A stretch of 64,000 nucleotides of DNA. Origin: Chitinophagaceae bacterium (lineage in GTDB: Bacteria > Bacteroidota > Bacteroidia > Chitinophagales > Chitinophagaceae). The translations under genes and the position numbers were made by a program. The stretch lies in contig JADJDJ010000001.1 in assembly GCA_016702745.1 (NCBI GenBank), positions 1 through 64,000 on the forward strand, read 5' to 3'. Of the stretch, positions 1-9,477 are shown one piece after another (within the stretch, counting starts at the first letter, position 1; each line of letters starts with the position of its first letter). The notes under the pieces were generated by a model that worked only from the letters and a program-made list of their open reading frames with translations, was not told the DNA's origin and made no database searches.

Positions 1-695
1 AGTTTATGGGCCATGGCCCTGGAAAAATTCTTTCCTACCGGCAGCTTGCCCAGTAGTTTCCACACATCATCCTTCACTTTGTTATAAGTAGGAGAAGTGG
101 TGATATCAGTCAGGTATTCTTTCAAAGCACCGGTATTCGGATCAATGCCGATACCATTATCATTCAGGATCACGAGCATGTCGGCATCAGTTACACCGGC
201 ATGGTTCATGGCTTCAAAAGCCAGTCCGGCCGTCATGGCCCCGTCGCCAATCACGGCCACAACTTTACGGTCCTCTTCTCCCTTGTATTTGGCGGCCATG
301 GCCATTCCCAATGCTGCTGAAATGGAGGTGGAAGAATGTCCAACTCCGAATGTATCATATTCGCTTTCGCTTCTTTTGGGGAAGCCGCTGATGCCTTTGT
401 ATTTCCTGTTCGTGTGAAAGTTATCCCGCCGGCCGGTCAGTATTTTATGTCCGTATGCCTGGTGACCCACATCCCAAACCAGTTGATCATAAGGGGTATT
501 ATAAACATAGTGCAGGGCAGTGGTCAGTTCGACTACACCCAGACTGGCACCGAAATGTCCGCCATGAACACTCACCACATCAATGATAAACTGACGGAGT
601 TCATCACATACCTGGTGTAGCTTTTCCCGGGGGAGTTTCTTCAGGTCTTCCGGTGAATTGATCGTTTGTAATAATGGGCCGGGAATAATCTCCAT
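1..695 (-). CDS. dxs: 1-deoxy-D-xylulose-5-phosphate synthase, N-terminal part
   Basis: Thiamine-diphosphate enzyme that condenses pyruvate and glyceraldehyde 3-phosphate, the first step of the MEP isoprenoid pathway. About 231 N-terminal residues are visible and the rest lies beyond the window edge; the family is usually around 630 residues. The reading frame is open from the ATG at 695-693 and contains the family landmarks [49 protein letters not shown] and the ThDP/Mg motif [18 protein letters not shown] followed by ILNDN. It is divergent from the LytS-type kinase, with about 200 bp between the two starts. Confidence 0.93.
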   Translation of the reverse strand, partial: MEIIPGPLLQTINSPEDLKKLPREKLHQVCDELRQFIIDVVSVHGGHFGASLGVVELTTALHYVYNTPYDQLVWDVGHQAYGHKILTGRRDNFHTNRKYKGISGFPKRSESEYDTFGVGHSSTSISAALGMAMAAKYKGEEDRKVVAVIGDGAMTAGLAFEAMNHAGVTDADMLVILNDNGIGIDPNTGALKEYLTDITTSPTYNKVKDDVWKLLGKLPVGKNFSRAMAHK

Positions 696-895
696 ACTGG
701 TTTGTTTGCCTTGTAAAAATAAAGGTTTCCGTTCACCCTTTTTCGCTAAAAATTGTACAACAGCCAGATGCCCTGAAAGTTCTGTTAAACAGGCTGCTAA
801 GTACCTGTTGAGCCCCCCGGATATCCATTTGCAGGGTGTATCAACCACTGATATATTTAACGGGCCGGCCTCGTTCGGTTTTATTAGTTTTGGCT

Positions 896-1978
896 ATGCC
901 ACTGAGCAATAAATGGAAAACATACTGGATCTTTCAGGCAATGGGTTGGGGCAGCTTCAGCCTGACCAATACTTTCTTTGCCTTTTCATTCCAGCAGCTG
1001 GATAAAAATTTCTTTTATCACCTGTTGATTTTTCTGGCCCTGGGCCTGATGATCTCACACCTGATGCGGGAAATCATCATCAGGGCTGCCATCCTGCAGA
1101 AGAATCTTCGCAGGCAGGCATTTTTATTTATCGGTCTGACCCTGGCCATGGCCCTGCTGGCTTCCTATTTTAAACTGGAAACAGTGGAGCAATTGGAGAT
1201 CCTGACCAGCAAGGATGCACAGTTACTTAATCGTCCCGACTTCAGTTACTGGATCAATAAAATGGTACTGGTACTCAGTGGAGGTTTCTCCTATTTTATC
1301 CTTTTCTTTATCTGGAACCTGATTTATTTTATGTTTCATTATGTGACCAAGAGCCAGAAACAACAGATGGATACCCTCCGGTTGGAATCATTGGTAAAAG
1401 AACTGGAACTGCAAACGATCAAGGCCCATATCAACCCGCATTTTATTTTCAACTCATTGAATAGTATCCGTGCCCTGGTGGACGAGAATCCACAGCGTGC
1501 CAGAAGGGCGGTAACCGAACTCAGCAATATCCTCCGGAGCAGTATGCACGCGGAGAAAGCAGAAACGGTAACATTGGAAAGAGAACTGAATATTGTAAAA
1601 GATTACCTGGCACTGGAGAATATGCGGTTTGAAGACCGGTTAAAAGTGGTATATGAGATTGATGAAGACACCCTGGATCAGCCCGTGCCTCCCATGATGC
1701 TGCAAACCCTGGTGGAAAATGCGATCAAACACGGAATCAGCAAACAGATCAGCGGCGGTATTGTCAAACTGATCTCTGTATTCAAAGATGGATATCACGA
1801 ATTGGTGGTACAAAATACCGGACAGCTGAATGGAAAAGTGAATGCAGAAGGATTTGGTTTATCCAGCACCACCAACCGGCTGGGTCTGCTCTATGGCAGC
1901 AAAGCAAAATTTGATATCCGGCAGATCAACGGCTCCCTGGTGGAAGCCAGGGTTCAAATTCCGGTTGAAGACGTTTAA
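896..1978 (+). CDS. LytS/YehU-family membrane sensor histidine kinase
   Basis: Sensor kinase of the His_kinase (LytS/YehU) family. The N-terminal ~150 residues hold about four hydrophobic membrane segments, with no obvious periplasmic sensor domain. The kinase core has the phospho-acceptor region INPHFIFNSLNS, the N-box LVENAIKHG and a late glycine-rich stretch GFGLSSTTNRLGLLYG. I prefer the ATG at 896 because an upstream in-frame ATG at 836 adds 20 residues that do not look like the family start. The LytTR response regulator begins 15 bp downstream, so the two form a standard two-gene pair. The signal is unknown. Confidence 0.9.
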   Translation: MPLSNKWKTYWIFQAMGWGSFSLTNTFFAFSFQQLDKNFFYHLLIFLALGLMISHLMREIIIRAAILQKNLRRQAFLFIGLTLAMALLASYFKLETVEQLEILTSKDAQLLNRPDFSYWINKMVLVLSGGFSYFILFFIWNLIYFMFHYVTKSQKQQMDTLRLESLVKELELQTIKAHINPHFIFNSLNSIRALVDENPQRARRAVTELSNILRSSMHAEKAETVTLERELNIVKDYLALENMRFEDRLKVVYEIDEDTLDQPVPPMMLQTLVENAIKHGISKQISGGIVKLISVFKDGYHELVVQNTGQLNGKVNAEGFGLSSTTNRLGLLYGSKAKFDIRQINGSLVEARVQIPVEDV

Positions 1979-1993
1979 AAGTAAAACAGCTAT

Positions 1994-2718
1994 ATGAAAG
2001 CAATCATCATCGACGACGAAAGACTGGCCAGAGCAGAGTTAAAAAAACTCCTGCTGGATTACCCGGAAGTGGAAGTAGTGGATGAAGCCGCCAATGCAGA
2101 AGAAGGTCTGGCCAAAATTGAATCCCAGCAACCCGACCTGATTTTTCTGGATATTCAAATGCCCGGCAAAACCGGCTTTGATATGCTGTCGCAACTCGAG
2201 AAAGCCCCGCAGGTGATCTTTACCACCGCGTATGATGAATTTGCACTGAAAGCATTTGAAGTAAATGCCCTCGACTACCTGGTCAAACCCATCGAACCCA
2301 AGCGACTGGCCGATGCAGTACAAAAACTGAATGCTTCCGAAATCAGAGATAACCGGCAGGATATCATCAGTACCAATAACAGCCTCCTCACAGAGAATGA
2401 TCAGGTATTTGTAAAAGACGGAGAACGCTGCTGGTTTGTAAAGCTCAATGAAATCCGGCTCTTTGAAAGTGTGGGCAATTATGCCAAAGTGTTTTTTGGC
2501 GCCAACAAGCCGCTGATCCTGAAATCGCTCAATGCCCTTGAAGAAAGACTGGATGAAAAACTTTTTTCAGGGCCAACCGGAAACATATTGTCAATCTCCG
2601 GATGATCGATAAAATTGAACCCTATTTCAATGGAGGCTTATTGCTGGAACTAAAGGGAGAGAAGATTGAAGTGAGCCGGCGGCAGACGGTGAAGTTTAAG
2701 GAGATGATGAGCCTGTAA
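1994..2718 (+). CDS. LytTR-family response regulator (frameshifted)
   Basis: Partner of the upstream kinase. The receiver domain has acidic residues D7/D8, phospho-acceptor D53 in FLDIQMPG and K98 in YLVKPI. A LytTR DNA-binding domain follows, with DQVFVKDGERCWFVKLNEIRL-like strands. The frame is lost at a T tract near 2562-2567, which has six Ts where seven restore the frame. Restored, the tail reads FRANRKHIVNL, then EPYFNGGLLLELKG and VSRRQTVKFKEMMSL with TAA at 2716-2718, a normal LytTR ending of about 241 residues. Taken literally the product would stop at 2605 with a wrong tail. A homopolymer sequencing error is the simplest explanation. Confidence 0.88.
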
Positions 2719-2725
2719 AGAGGGG

Positions 2726-2801
2726 AATGGGGAGTGGCGAGTGGCTAGTGGGAGAAGCAAGTGGCAAGTGGCTAGTGGCGAGTGGGAAATGGCTAGTGGG
2801 G
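2726..2801. repeat. Degenerate heptamer array, AGTGGCN core
   Basis: Starting 8 bp after the response-regulator stop, units of seven bases of the type AGTGGCG / AGTGGCT / AGTGGGA recur about ten times, with one short interruption (gagaagca). The first five bases are nearly fixed and the last two vary. There is no coding potential that resembles a protein family. It belongs with the other 7/8-nt arrays in this window. Confidence 0.75.
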
Positions 2802-3050
2802 TTTGGCAGCCGGGGATATCATGCTGCTTGCCTGCCGAAGCCATTGCGTAGGCAGGAGCTTAGTTTACCCTGAGGAATCGAAGGGAAGGGGTTAACAGTA
2901 TAGGCCGGGTTCTGTTGTGTTACTGAGCTTTGGAAGCAGGTTCATAATGGAAGTAACACTTACCAGCAATGCAACTTAGTTTTAGCAGAATAAGTCTATT
3001 TGATTCATAAAGACAGCTATTTTAACAATTTCAGAAAGCATACCAATTAC
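2802..3050. other. Intergenic region with short dispersed inverted repeats
   Basis: With the array before it, this forms a roughly 330-bp gap between the response regulator and the M28 peptidase. It holds a small imperfect palindrome at 2831-2856, with CCTGCC and GGCAGG arms around a GAAGCC...GTA centre, and an element at 2868-2885 with CCCT and AGGG ends around a TGAGGAATCGA centre. Both look like fragments of short intergenic repeat families. I see no gene. The peptidase promoter should lie in the last ~100 bp, but I cannot assign a convincing -33/-7 pair. Confidence 0.5.
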
Positions 3051-4328
3051 ATGAAAAAATCATTGTTGACGGGCTTGTTGATTGCAGCGGGCTCTTTTTT
3101 ATGGGCACAGAAAGGAGAATCTGTTTTTCAGGTGAAGGAAGCAGAACGCATCATCAGTTTCCTGGCATCAGATGAAATGAGAGGACGTAAAGTCTTTTCT
3201 CCTGAAATTGATAAAGCCGCTGATTTTATTGCCGCTGAATTTAAAGCCGCCGGATTACAACCCATTAATAACAGTTTCCGGCAGGAGTTTACTATTGTCA
3301 GGCCTAAATTCATCAGCGCCACTGCCAGTTTTGACGGAACGGCCGTTGAACAAAAGAGTATCATCGTAATTACCTGTGCCCCACAATTCAAAGCGGATCA
3401 AGGCGCCGGATATGATAAAGTAATGATCAGTGCCGGAGTCAATCTGCAGGCTGAAGCCCGCAAATATGCCCGGGGAAATAAAAACACCCTGGTAGTGGTT
3501 GATAAAAGTTTTGCCAACAGTTTTGGTAACCTGGCCAGACTGAAATCATCAATGTTCAAGACAAATACCAATACTGTATTTGTGCTGGCAGATGCCCTGC
3601 CCGATCAATGGTCGGTTGAAGCGGTTCATGAAATCAATGAACAAAAGATGGCCAATGTGGTGGGTATACTTCCGGGTAAATCAAAGAAAGATGAGTATGT
3701 GATTTTTTCCGGGCATTATGATCATATTGGAGTAGGGCGTCCTGTAGAAGGGGATTCAATTTATAATGGAGCCAATGATGATGCAGCCGGTACTACCGGA
3801 GTCATTATGCTGGCTCAGTATTTCAAACAGCTGAACAATAACGAAAGAACCATCGTGTTTGCCGCCTTAACAGCCGAAGAAAGCGGCGGATTCGGGGCAC
3901 AGTATTTTTCCCGGCAGTTCAATCCGGAAAAAGTAATGGCCATGTTCAATATTGAAATGATCGGCACCGAAAGCAAGTGGGGAAAGAACTCCGCTTATAT
4001 CACCGGTTACGAAAAAACCAATATGGGAGAGATCCTGGCCAAAGACCTGCAGGGAACGGAGTTTAATTTCTACCCCGATCCCTATCCCGCCCAGCAACTT
4101 TTTTACCGCTCAGATAATGCCACCCTGGCCCGCTTAGGTGTACCGGCCCATACCATCTCCACTTCTAAAATGGATGTGGAACCGCATTACCACAAACCCA
4201 GTGATGAAGTGAAGACCCTGGACCTCGATAATATGGTCATGGTGATCAAGGCTATTGGAATGAGCTCTAAAAGTATAGTGGCGGGAAAGGAAACGCCGAC
4301 GAGGGTAAAGGTGGAGGAACTTAGATAA
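3051..4328 (+). CDS. Secreted M28-family zinc aminopeptidase
   Basis: Exported metallopeptidase of family M28 (about 425 residues). The start at 3051 gives a clear signal peptide (MKKSLLTGLLIAAGSFLWAQ); an in-frame TTG 51 bases upstream would bury it. The C-terminal catalytic half carries the M28 zinc ligands and catalytic acids in order: H in SGHYDH, D in GANDDAAG, the EE pair in TAEESG, E in FNIEMIG, and a late H in EPHYHKPSDE. This layout matches dinuclear-zinc M28 aminopeptidases that act on extracytoplasmic peptides. The substrate cannot be read from the sequence. It appears to be a single transcription unit. Confidence 0.9.
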   Translation: MKKSLLTGLLIAAGSFLWAQKGESVFQVKEAERIISFLASDEMRGRKVFSPEIDKAADFIAAEFKAAGLQPINNSFRQEFTIVRPKFISATASFDGTAVEQKSIIVITCAPQFKADQGAGYDKVMISAGVNLQAEARKYARGNKNTLVVVDKSFANSFGNLARLKSSMFKTNTNTVFVLADALPDQWSVEAVHEINEQKMANVVGILPGKSKKDEYVIFSGHYDHIGVGRPVEGDSIYNGANDDAAGTTGVIMLAQYFKQLNNNERTIVFAALTAEESGGFGAQYFSRQFNPEKVMAMFNIEMIGTESKWGKNSAYITGYEKTNMGEILAKDLQGTEFNFYPDPYPAQQLFYRSDNATLARLGVPAHTISTSKMDVEPHYHKPSDEVKTLDLDNMVMVIKAIGMSSKSIVAGKETPTRVKVEELR

Positions 4329-4356
4329 ATTCGAAATTCGAAGGTCGAAATTTGAA
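4329..4356. repeat. Four heptamers with TCGAA core directly after the M28 stop
   Basis: Immediately after the TAA of the M28 gene come four 7-nt units: ATTCGAA, ATTCGAA, GGTCGAA and ATTTGAA. This is the clearest example of an array starting exactly at a stop codon. Confidence 0.7.
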
Positions 4357-4392
4357 ATCCACTTCTCGTGGTTTCATCTTCCTTTCTTCCGG

Positions 4393-4410
4393 TCCCGATA
4401 GCTATCGGGA
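4393..4410. repeat. Perfect 18-bp palindrome TCCCGATAGCTATCGGGA
   Basis: Exact inverted repeat with 9-base arms and no loop, in the gap between the convergent M28 gene and the secreted-protein operon. It could be a dispersed palindromic element, a protein-binding site or part of a terminator. No T-run follows, so an intrinsic terminator is unlikely. Confidence 0.7.
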
Positions 4411-4443
4411 TTCCGACTTTCCTACCTTGAATACAGCGGGTAT

Positions 4444-4476
4444 TGACTAAGACTATCGACTAAGGACTAACGACTA
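4444..4476. repeat. Heptamer array, GACTANN core
   Basis: Units tgactaa, gactatc, gactaag, gactaac and gactag are in perfect 7-nt phase. On the minus strand the last unit contains the TAG stop of the pcrB-tail duplicate, so here too the array starts at a stop codon. Confidence 0.7.
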
Positions 4477-4524
4477 GATCTTCACAGGTACACTATGCAC
4501 CGCATCGCTCATCTCTTTAATCAG
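4474..4524 (-). pseudogene. Duplicated 3' end of pcrB (16 codons plus a stop)
   Basis: On the minus strand this encodes LIKEMSDAVHSVPVKI and TAG, exactly the C-terminus of PcrB, whose gene ends at 14234. The nucleotide match runs 4478-4525 against 14238-14285, 48 bases with two differences. The homology stops abruptly upstream. The preceding secreted-protein gene ends ten bases away. If one base of its last AA pair is an insertion error, that gene reads straight into this tail. It is either a small segmental duplication fused to another gene or an isolated remnant. Confidence 0.75.
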
Positions 4525-4534
4525 CAATTCCTTC

Positions 4535-6264
4535 TTACCGCCTTGTCATCGGGTCTTCATTATTGCTCATCCGCAAAACGGCAGGACTTTGATTATTGAT
4601 ATCATATTCTGTTCCCAGGAAAGCGATCTTAATCTTTCTTCCATCATTATAGTTGAATGTGATTGTATAGTCCTGTACTGTGTAGCTGCCTGAGCCAGGT
4701 GTAAGTCCGGGGTTAATACAATCATTATATTCATGGGTCAATACCCGGATGGCACCATTGTCACTAAATTTTCCATCTGCGGAGAAAGTAATGGATGGGA
4801 TCTTGCCATAAGCTTCGGTCATAATATAAGTGCCGTTGAATTTTGCTCCATTGACCGAAGGCAACTGGTAGAATTTATGATCGGTATTGTTCGCAGTGAT
4901 GATAAGCGTTTTGCCTTCCATCCGGAGGGGAAGTTCCCCGTAGGGCATTTTAAGAACGCCTTTTCCGTTGCTATAGCTGTAGAAACCCCAGTCCCTGCGA
5001 TATAACTCTGCGGGTACGCGGGTATCCGTTTCATACAAGCCCTCACTGGGGAATTTGGCCCCGAAATAGGCCTGGCCATTAGGTAAGAAGAGGGGAGTGT
5101 AAACCGCATACCGGAGTCCGGAAGATGCGGATGCCTGCATGGAAATGCCCTGCCATACTCCCATAACGCCGTCGCCTTTGATACTTCTGGACTGAGCTAT
5201 CAGTGGTTGAGGCCCGTCGGTGAACTGCAGCTGGAATAAAAAATTGTCAATAGCAGATTTATACTGGGCATTGTCATCAGCATAGAACGCAGACATGCTG
5301 CAGCTTCGGTTGATGGTTCTTGATTTTAAAACAGCAATCCGTTCAAAACGGTTATTCACTTTAATGACAAAAAGGTCCAGACCGTATTCAGGCGGGTAAT
5401 CACCGTTGCCGATGCGAACACCGCCATTGCAACGTATATGCTCCATCCCTGAAGGAAGTTTTTGCTTCCGTTTTCTGGTAGGACTGCCCGGTGCCGGCAT
5501 AATTCATTTTTGTCCCGTTATACATTCTGCTGCTTCATCATAGCTCTTTGCAAGGGCTTGTTCCAGACTGCCCCTGCCTGTAAAGGCTGCATGATTTGTA
5601 TGGCTAAATGTTCACCGGCCGGCAGCTCCAAAGGCTTAAATACAACCCCATCGGAAAACAATTGGTGGCTCCATCCGTAGGGAGGGGTATAGCGCATAGC
5701 ACCAAATTGTCCCATACCCGTTGCTTGAATGGGTTCAGTAACTGGGTTATTGACCGGAACCGGAGTTTTGGTAGCATCGAGTTCAATGGTTTCCAGAAAA
5801 GCAGCCATATCTTTTAGATAAGCCTCATCATTGAGGCTGGTCCTGATACTCACGGTTTTCCCATGACCGCTTAACACGGTCAGAAAAATATAAATATTAG
5901 CGCCATCCACGCTTACCGGCACAGCAGCTGCCACAATATCCCAGCCATCACCGGTGGTCTCCGATTCCTTTTTGGGGTTGTTATCAGCTTTAAAGGGATC
6001 TGCCACTAATTTTTTCCATTCGTTATTGAAGTCAGTCTGTGCATTACCTGCACTGTTTGTGCTGGCATAAATAGTAAGTACACAGAATCCGCCGGTGCCG
6101 GTATTGACATTCGTAAAATTGAGTACACCGGGTTTAGAATCCTTCTTCCAGTCCTTTGGCGGGGTACAGGTAACGATATCAAATTTTTCCGTTTGGGCGA
6201 ATATGGTTACCGATGCTGTAAGGCATGCGGCCAATAAAAAACAAAACTTATTCCACTTCTTCAT
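4535..6264 (-). CDS. Secreted protein of unknown function, disrupted in the middle
   Basis: Annotated as one gene although the frame is broken between about 5470 and 5560. The 5' part (from 6264) has a signal peptide, MKKWNKFCFLLAACLTASVTIFAQ-like, then about 220 residues ending in PYGWSHQLFSDGVVFKPLELPAG. The 3' part, in another frame to 4535, continues with LFVIKVNNRFERIAVLKSR and NFLFQLQFTDGPQ, then a beta-rich segment with YELYRRDWGFYSYSNGKGVLKMPYG-like text. In neither frame is the junction plausible as a start or a stop, so one or more indels are likely. No family recognised. The start overlaps the end of the NHL gene by 17 bp, which indicates translational coupling. Confidence 0.6.
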
Positions 6265-7345
6265 ACTGACTTGTTTTAGGGTTCCATTCGTGTTTACAAA
6301 ATGTGGTTACCATTCCATCGGGTGACAGTTTCCGGATATAGCTGTTATTGGAACTGCTTCGGTCAATGATATAGAGATTCCCGTTTCGGTCGTAAGTAAT
6401 GCCACCCGGCGCATCAAATCGGGCGGCCAGAGCTTTGCCATCGGCATAACCGGGTTCGGCGGATCCGGCCGGGTTGGACGAAAAATTCATTTTACCTGTT
6501 CCTGCAACGGTGCTGACTTTTCCATTTGCAATTTTTATGACACGGTGCAGTCTTGAATCGGTAATGAAAATTTCGCCGTTACTGGTAATGCAAATCCCGC
6601 TGGGATTGGTCAGTACGGCCGTACTCACTGTTCCTTCCCTGTACACAGAATTGAATTTCGTTTTATCGCAATGCCCTGCTACGGTGCTGATTTCGCCGGA
6701 TGGAGTGATCTTCTTGATGCAATGGCTTACGCTGGCATTCACATAAAGGTTGCCCGCTGCATCACAGGCCAGGCCGCGTGGATATTTTATCAGCAGGTTG
6801 TTGTTGCCGTCTTGCAAGGTAGTAACAGATCCATCCCTGCCAATCTTTCGAATACAATAGTCACCGGTACTGGCCCCGGCCTGGGCATAATCAGTAACAT
6901 AGATCGTCCCGTTATTGTCGATGGCGATATTCTCCATGTTCCAGAACGCGGCCGTTAGCCGGTCTCCATCTTTCAAGGCTGCAGTCCTGCTTCCCGCAAT
7001 AGTGGTGACCACAGCATCAGGGCTAATTTTGCGTATACTGGTTCCATCGGCGATATATAAATTATCTGCAGCATCAATCGCGATACCCTCTGTATCAATG
7101 AAACCAGCATCTTTTCCTTTCCCGTCTTTTCCCTGGCGGGCACCACCTGCAAATAAGGATGCTTTTCCCGATGGGTTTATCATGATGATCTTATTATTCT
7201 TTCCTGTAACAAACAGATTGCCTTTGCTGTCGGCCACGATACCAAAACTGGCCGCGAATGCAGCGGTGAGTTTAGGTGTTTGAGCGGATAACTTATAGAC
7301 CGAAAGTAGCAGGATCAGGCAGCCTGAAAGAATAGTATTTTTCAT
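6248..7345 (-). CDS. Secreted NHL-repeat beta-propeller protein
   Basis: About 365 residues with a signal peptide (MKNTILSGCLILLLSVYKLSAQ). Five to six blade motifs of the NHL type follow, for example GIVADSKGNLFVTG, GIAIDAADNLYIADG, NIAIDNNGTIYVTDYA, GLACDAAGNLYVN, GICITSNGEIFITDS and GITYDRNGNLYIIDR. Between blades are IRKISP..VTTIAG-type strands. NHL propellers usually bind ligands or proteins rather than catalyse. The gene lies in a tight minus-strand series: 11 bp after the TPR protein and overlapping the next gene. No catalytic residues can be assigned. Confidence 0.85.
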   Translation of the reverse strand: MKNTILSGCLILLLSVYKLSAQTPKLTAAFAASFGIVADSKGNLFVTGKNNKIIMINPSGKASLFAGGARQGKDGKGKDAGFIDTEGIAIDAADNLYIADGTSIRKISPDAVVTTIAGSRTAALKDGDRLTAAFWNMENIAIDNNGTIYVTDYAQAGASTGDYCIRKIGRDGSVTTLQDGNNNLLIKYPRGLACDAAGNLYVNASVSHCIKKITPSGEISTVAGHCDKTKFNSVYREGTVSTAVLTNPSGICITSNGEIFITDSRLHRVIKIANGKVSTVAGTGKMNFSSNPAGSAEPGYADGKALAARFDAPGGITYDRNGNLYIIDRSSSNNSYIRKLSPDGMVTTFCKHEWNPKTSQYEEVE

Positions 7346-7356
7346 CTTAATATATG

Positions 7357-9434
7357 TTAATCGGGTTTATAGATCGGAACTTTGTTATTCAATTGTGTTT
7401 CAGGTTGAATGCCAAAAATTTTATCTGCAATGGGTTTCAGTGGACCTTCGTCGATCTCCAAAGTGCCACTCAGCATACCAAGCTTCATATTTACTTTGGC
7501 ATCCGGCTTATTCATGCCCTTGATATCGGCTTCTGCTTCCCAAAGCACACCGATATCCGAGATGCTGTTATCCCTGTCGAATGTGATATAGAATTGCTGT
7601 TTGGCGCCGAATTCCATTGCTGAATAAGGAATCGTTTCGCCTTTAGAACTGCCGAATTCCAAATCAAAAAGTCCTTTTGAAATACCCGCTCCAAAAGCAA
7701 TAGTCGTTGTGCCGGTTTTAAAGTTTTTTTCAAAACCTAACAGGGCAAACTCTCCCAGCTCGAGTTCAAAGACTTCGCAGTCAATGTTGATCTTTCCTAC
7801 TACTAGCGTAATCTCTAGATTTACCGGGCAATCGGGTTCTTTTATACTCATTTCCCGGCTGGTAGCCGCCAGTGGATCTTTGTCGCAGTAACGAAACATC
7901 GGGCGACTTTTGCCTGCGAGCCCCTGCAAGCGGGCGAGAAAAATGGCGGTATAGCGCGCAAATAGTTCATTGTACTGGGTTTTGGTGACTGCACCCAGGT
8001 ACAACCAGAAACATATATCATTGATATGGTCAACCCATACCTGATAATATTGGTCAATAGTTTTTTCTGCCAGGTCAACATAGGTTAACTGGTAGCGGTT
8101 GAACAGGTCGTTCTTGGATTTGCATTCTTCCCTTGAGATGGCTTCGCTGGGTCCCTCATGTGATTTGCTGTATTCATTTTGCTGACCGGCGAAGTTTTTA
8201 CTTATGCTTTGAAATTCGATCTCCTGTTCTTTTCTTAGGCGGGTGACATCCTTGTCCAGCTGTTTAAATTTTTATCTATCAGGCCAATACGGTAGTTGAA
8301 CTCTTTTTCGATGTTAACCAGGATCGCGGCTGCTGTATGCTGCAGGGGCCTGGATTTGGGAATATTGGGGAGGGTGTTATTGCCTGCCTGCTGTTGCTCA
8401 TACAAATTCATCAGATTGTCGGCTTGTGTTTTGAAATGTGCTGCTGTTTGTGAACTGTATTTTTTGATCAGCAAATCAGCACTTTTCTGATAGGCGTCCA
8501 CTTCTGCAATAGCTCTTGCGGCATCTCCGCGGTTCAGGCAGAGCGGGGGGAGTTTAAACTTATAAGGATTGAAATATTCAGGCACTTTCACTCTTGGTTT
8601 AATAAAACGGTGGTAATAGGCAGAGGGATCCAGATATTTCAGTATTCTTTTGCCTTCTTCGGTGAAACTTACCTGGAGGGCCTCTTCAATTCTTTTACGG
8701 GCTGCTTCTTTATCTCCTTTTGCTGTTTCAATCACAGCTTCTGTTTTGTTGGCTTCCGGGTTCATTGGTGAACGCCTGATACATTGCATTAAATAGTGTT
8801 GCGCGCTATCGGTTTCGCCGAGTGAAAAATAGGCCTGCCCGAGATTATTGAGCAGCAATGAATTGTCAGGATGCTGCTGCAAAGAATATTGCAGAAAGCT
8901 GACCGCATAAGGGGCGAGTCCGGCAGCGTTCAGGATGGCACTGCAATTGTTGAGTACAAGACCCTCCTGTGATTGCGAGGCGGCATACACAGCGAGAAGT
9001 GTTGCTGCCTCGGGTGAATTGTTGTACCACAAAAGAACAGCCAGCTGGCTCAATTCATCTGCGGGCCTGGTATGGACTATCTTTTCTGCATTTGCCACTA
9101 TTGCTTTTCCGCAATTTTTTTTTAGTTGATTATATAAAGTGGTCGCCATGTTTTTTATTTCAGCTTCCTTCAGGCTTTTCTTGGGAATCATAGCAATCAG
9201 CCTGGATTTTTTAGGAGGTAATCTAACATGCTCATATGGAAACCCTGAAACGGGTGCCGGAGAGTTCTTCTCTTTGGAACCTGTCTTTTTAACCGTACTG
9301 TCATTGCCATATTTCTTTAGCAGTTCATTTGCTTCAGTCATCATTTTATTTAATTCGGCCTGGGTGGGAACCTGGGCAAAACTTTTTTGCAATGAAAAAG
9401 AGAGCAGGATATAAAAAATGAATGCTATTCTCAT
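7357..9434 (-). CDS. Secreted TPR protein with a novel C-terminal domain (frameshifted)
   Basis: Start at 9434 gives the signal peptide MRIAFIFYILLSFSLQKSFAQ. The first ~400 residues include TPR-like helices (NSLLLNNLGQAYFSLGETDSAQHYL, in a region rich in Leu/Ala) and then a coiled-coil-prone stretch. The frame breaks near 8268, where adding one A to the AAAAA run restores FKQLDKDVTRLRKEQEIEFQSI and reads on without stops to 7357, giving about 692 residues. The C-terminal ~200 residues are beta-rich (LEITLVVGKINIDCEVFELELGEF, FDLEFGSSKGETIPYSAMEFG) and match no family I know. It is co-directional with all neighbours from 11462 to 4535. Confidence 0.7.
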
Positions 9435-9477
9435 GATATATTTTTTAGTAACCAATCACTCTTGTAAGCGGTTTGGA

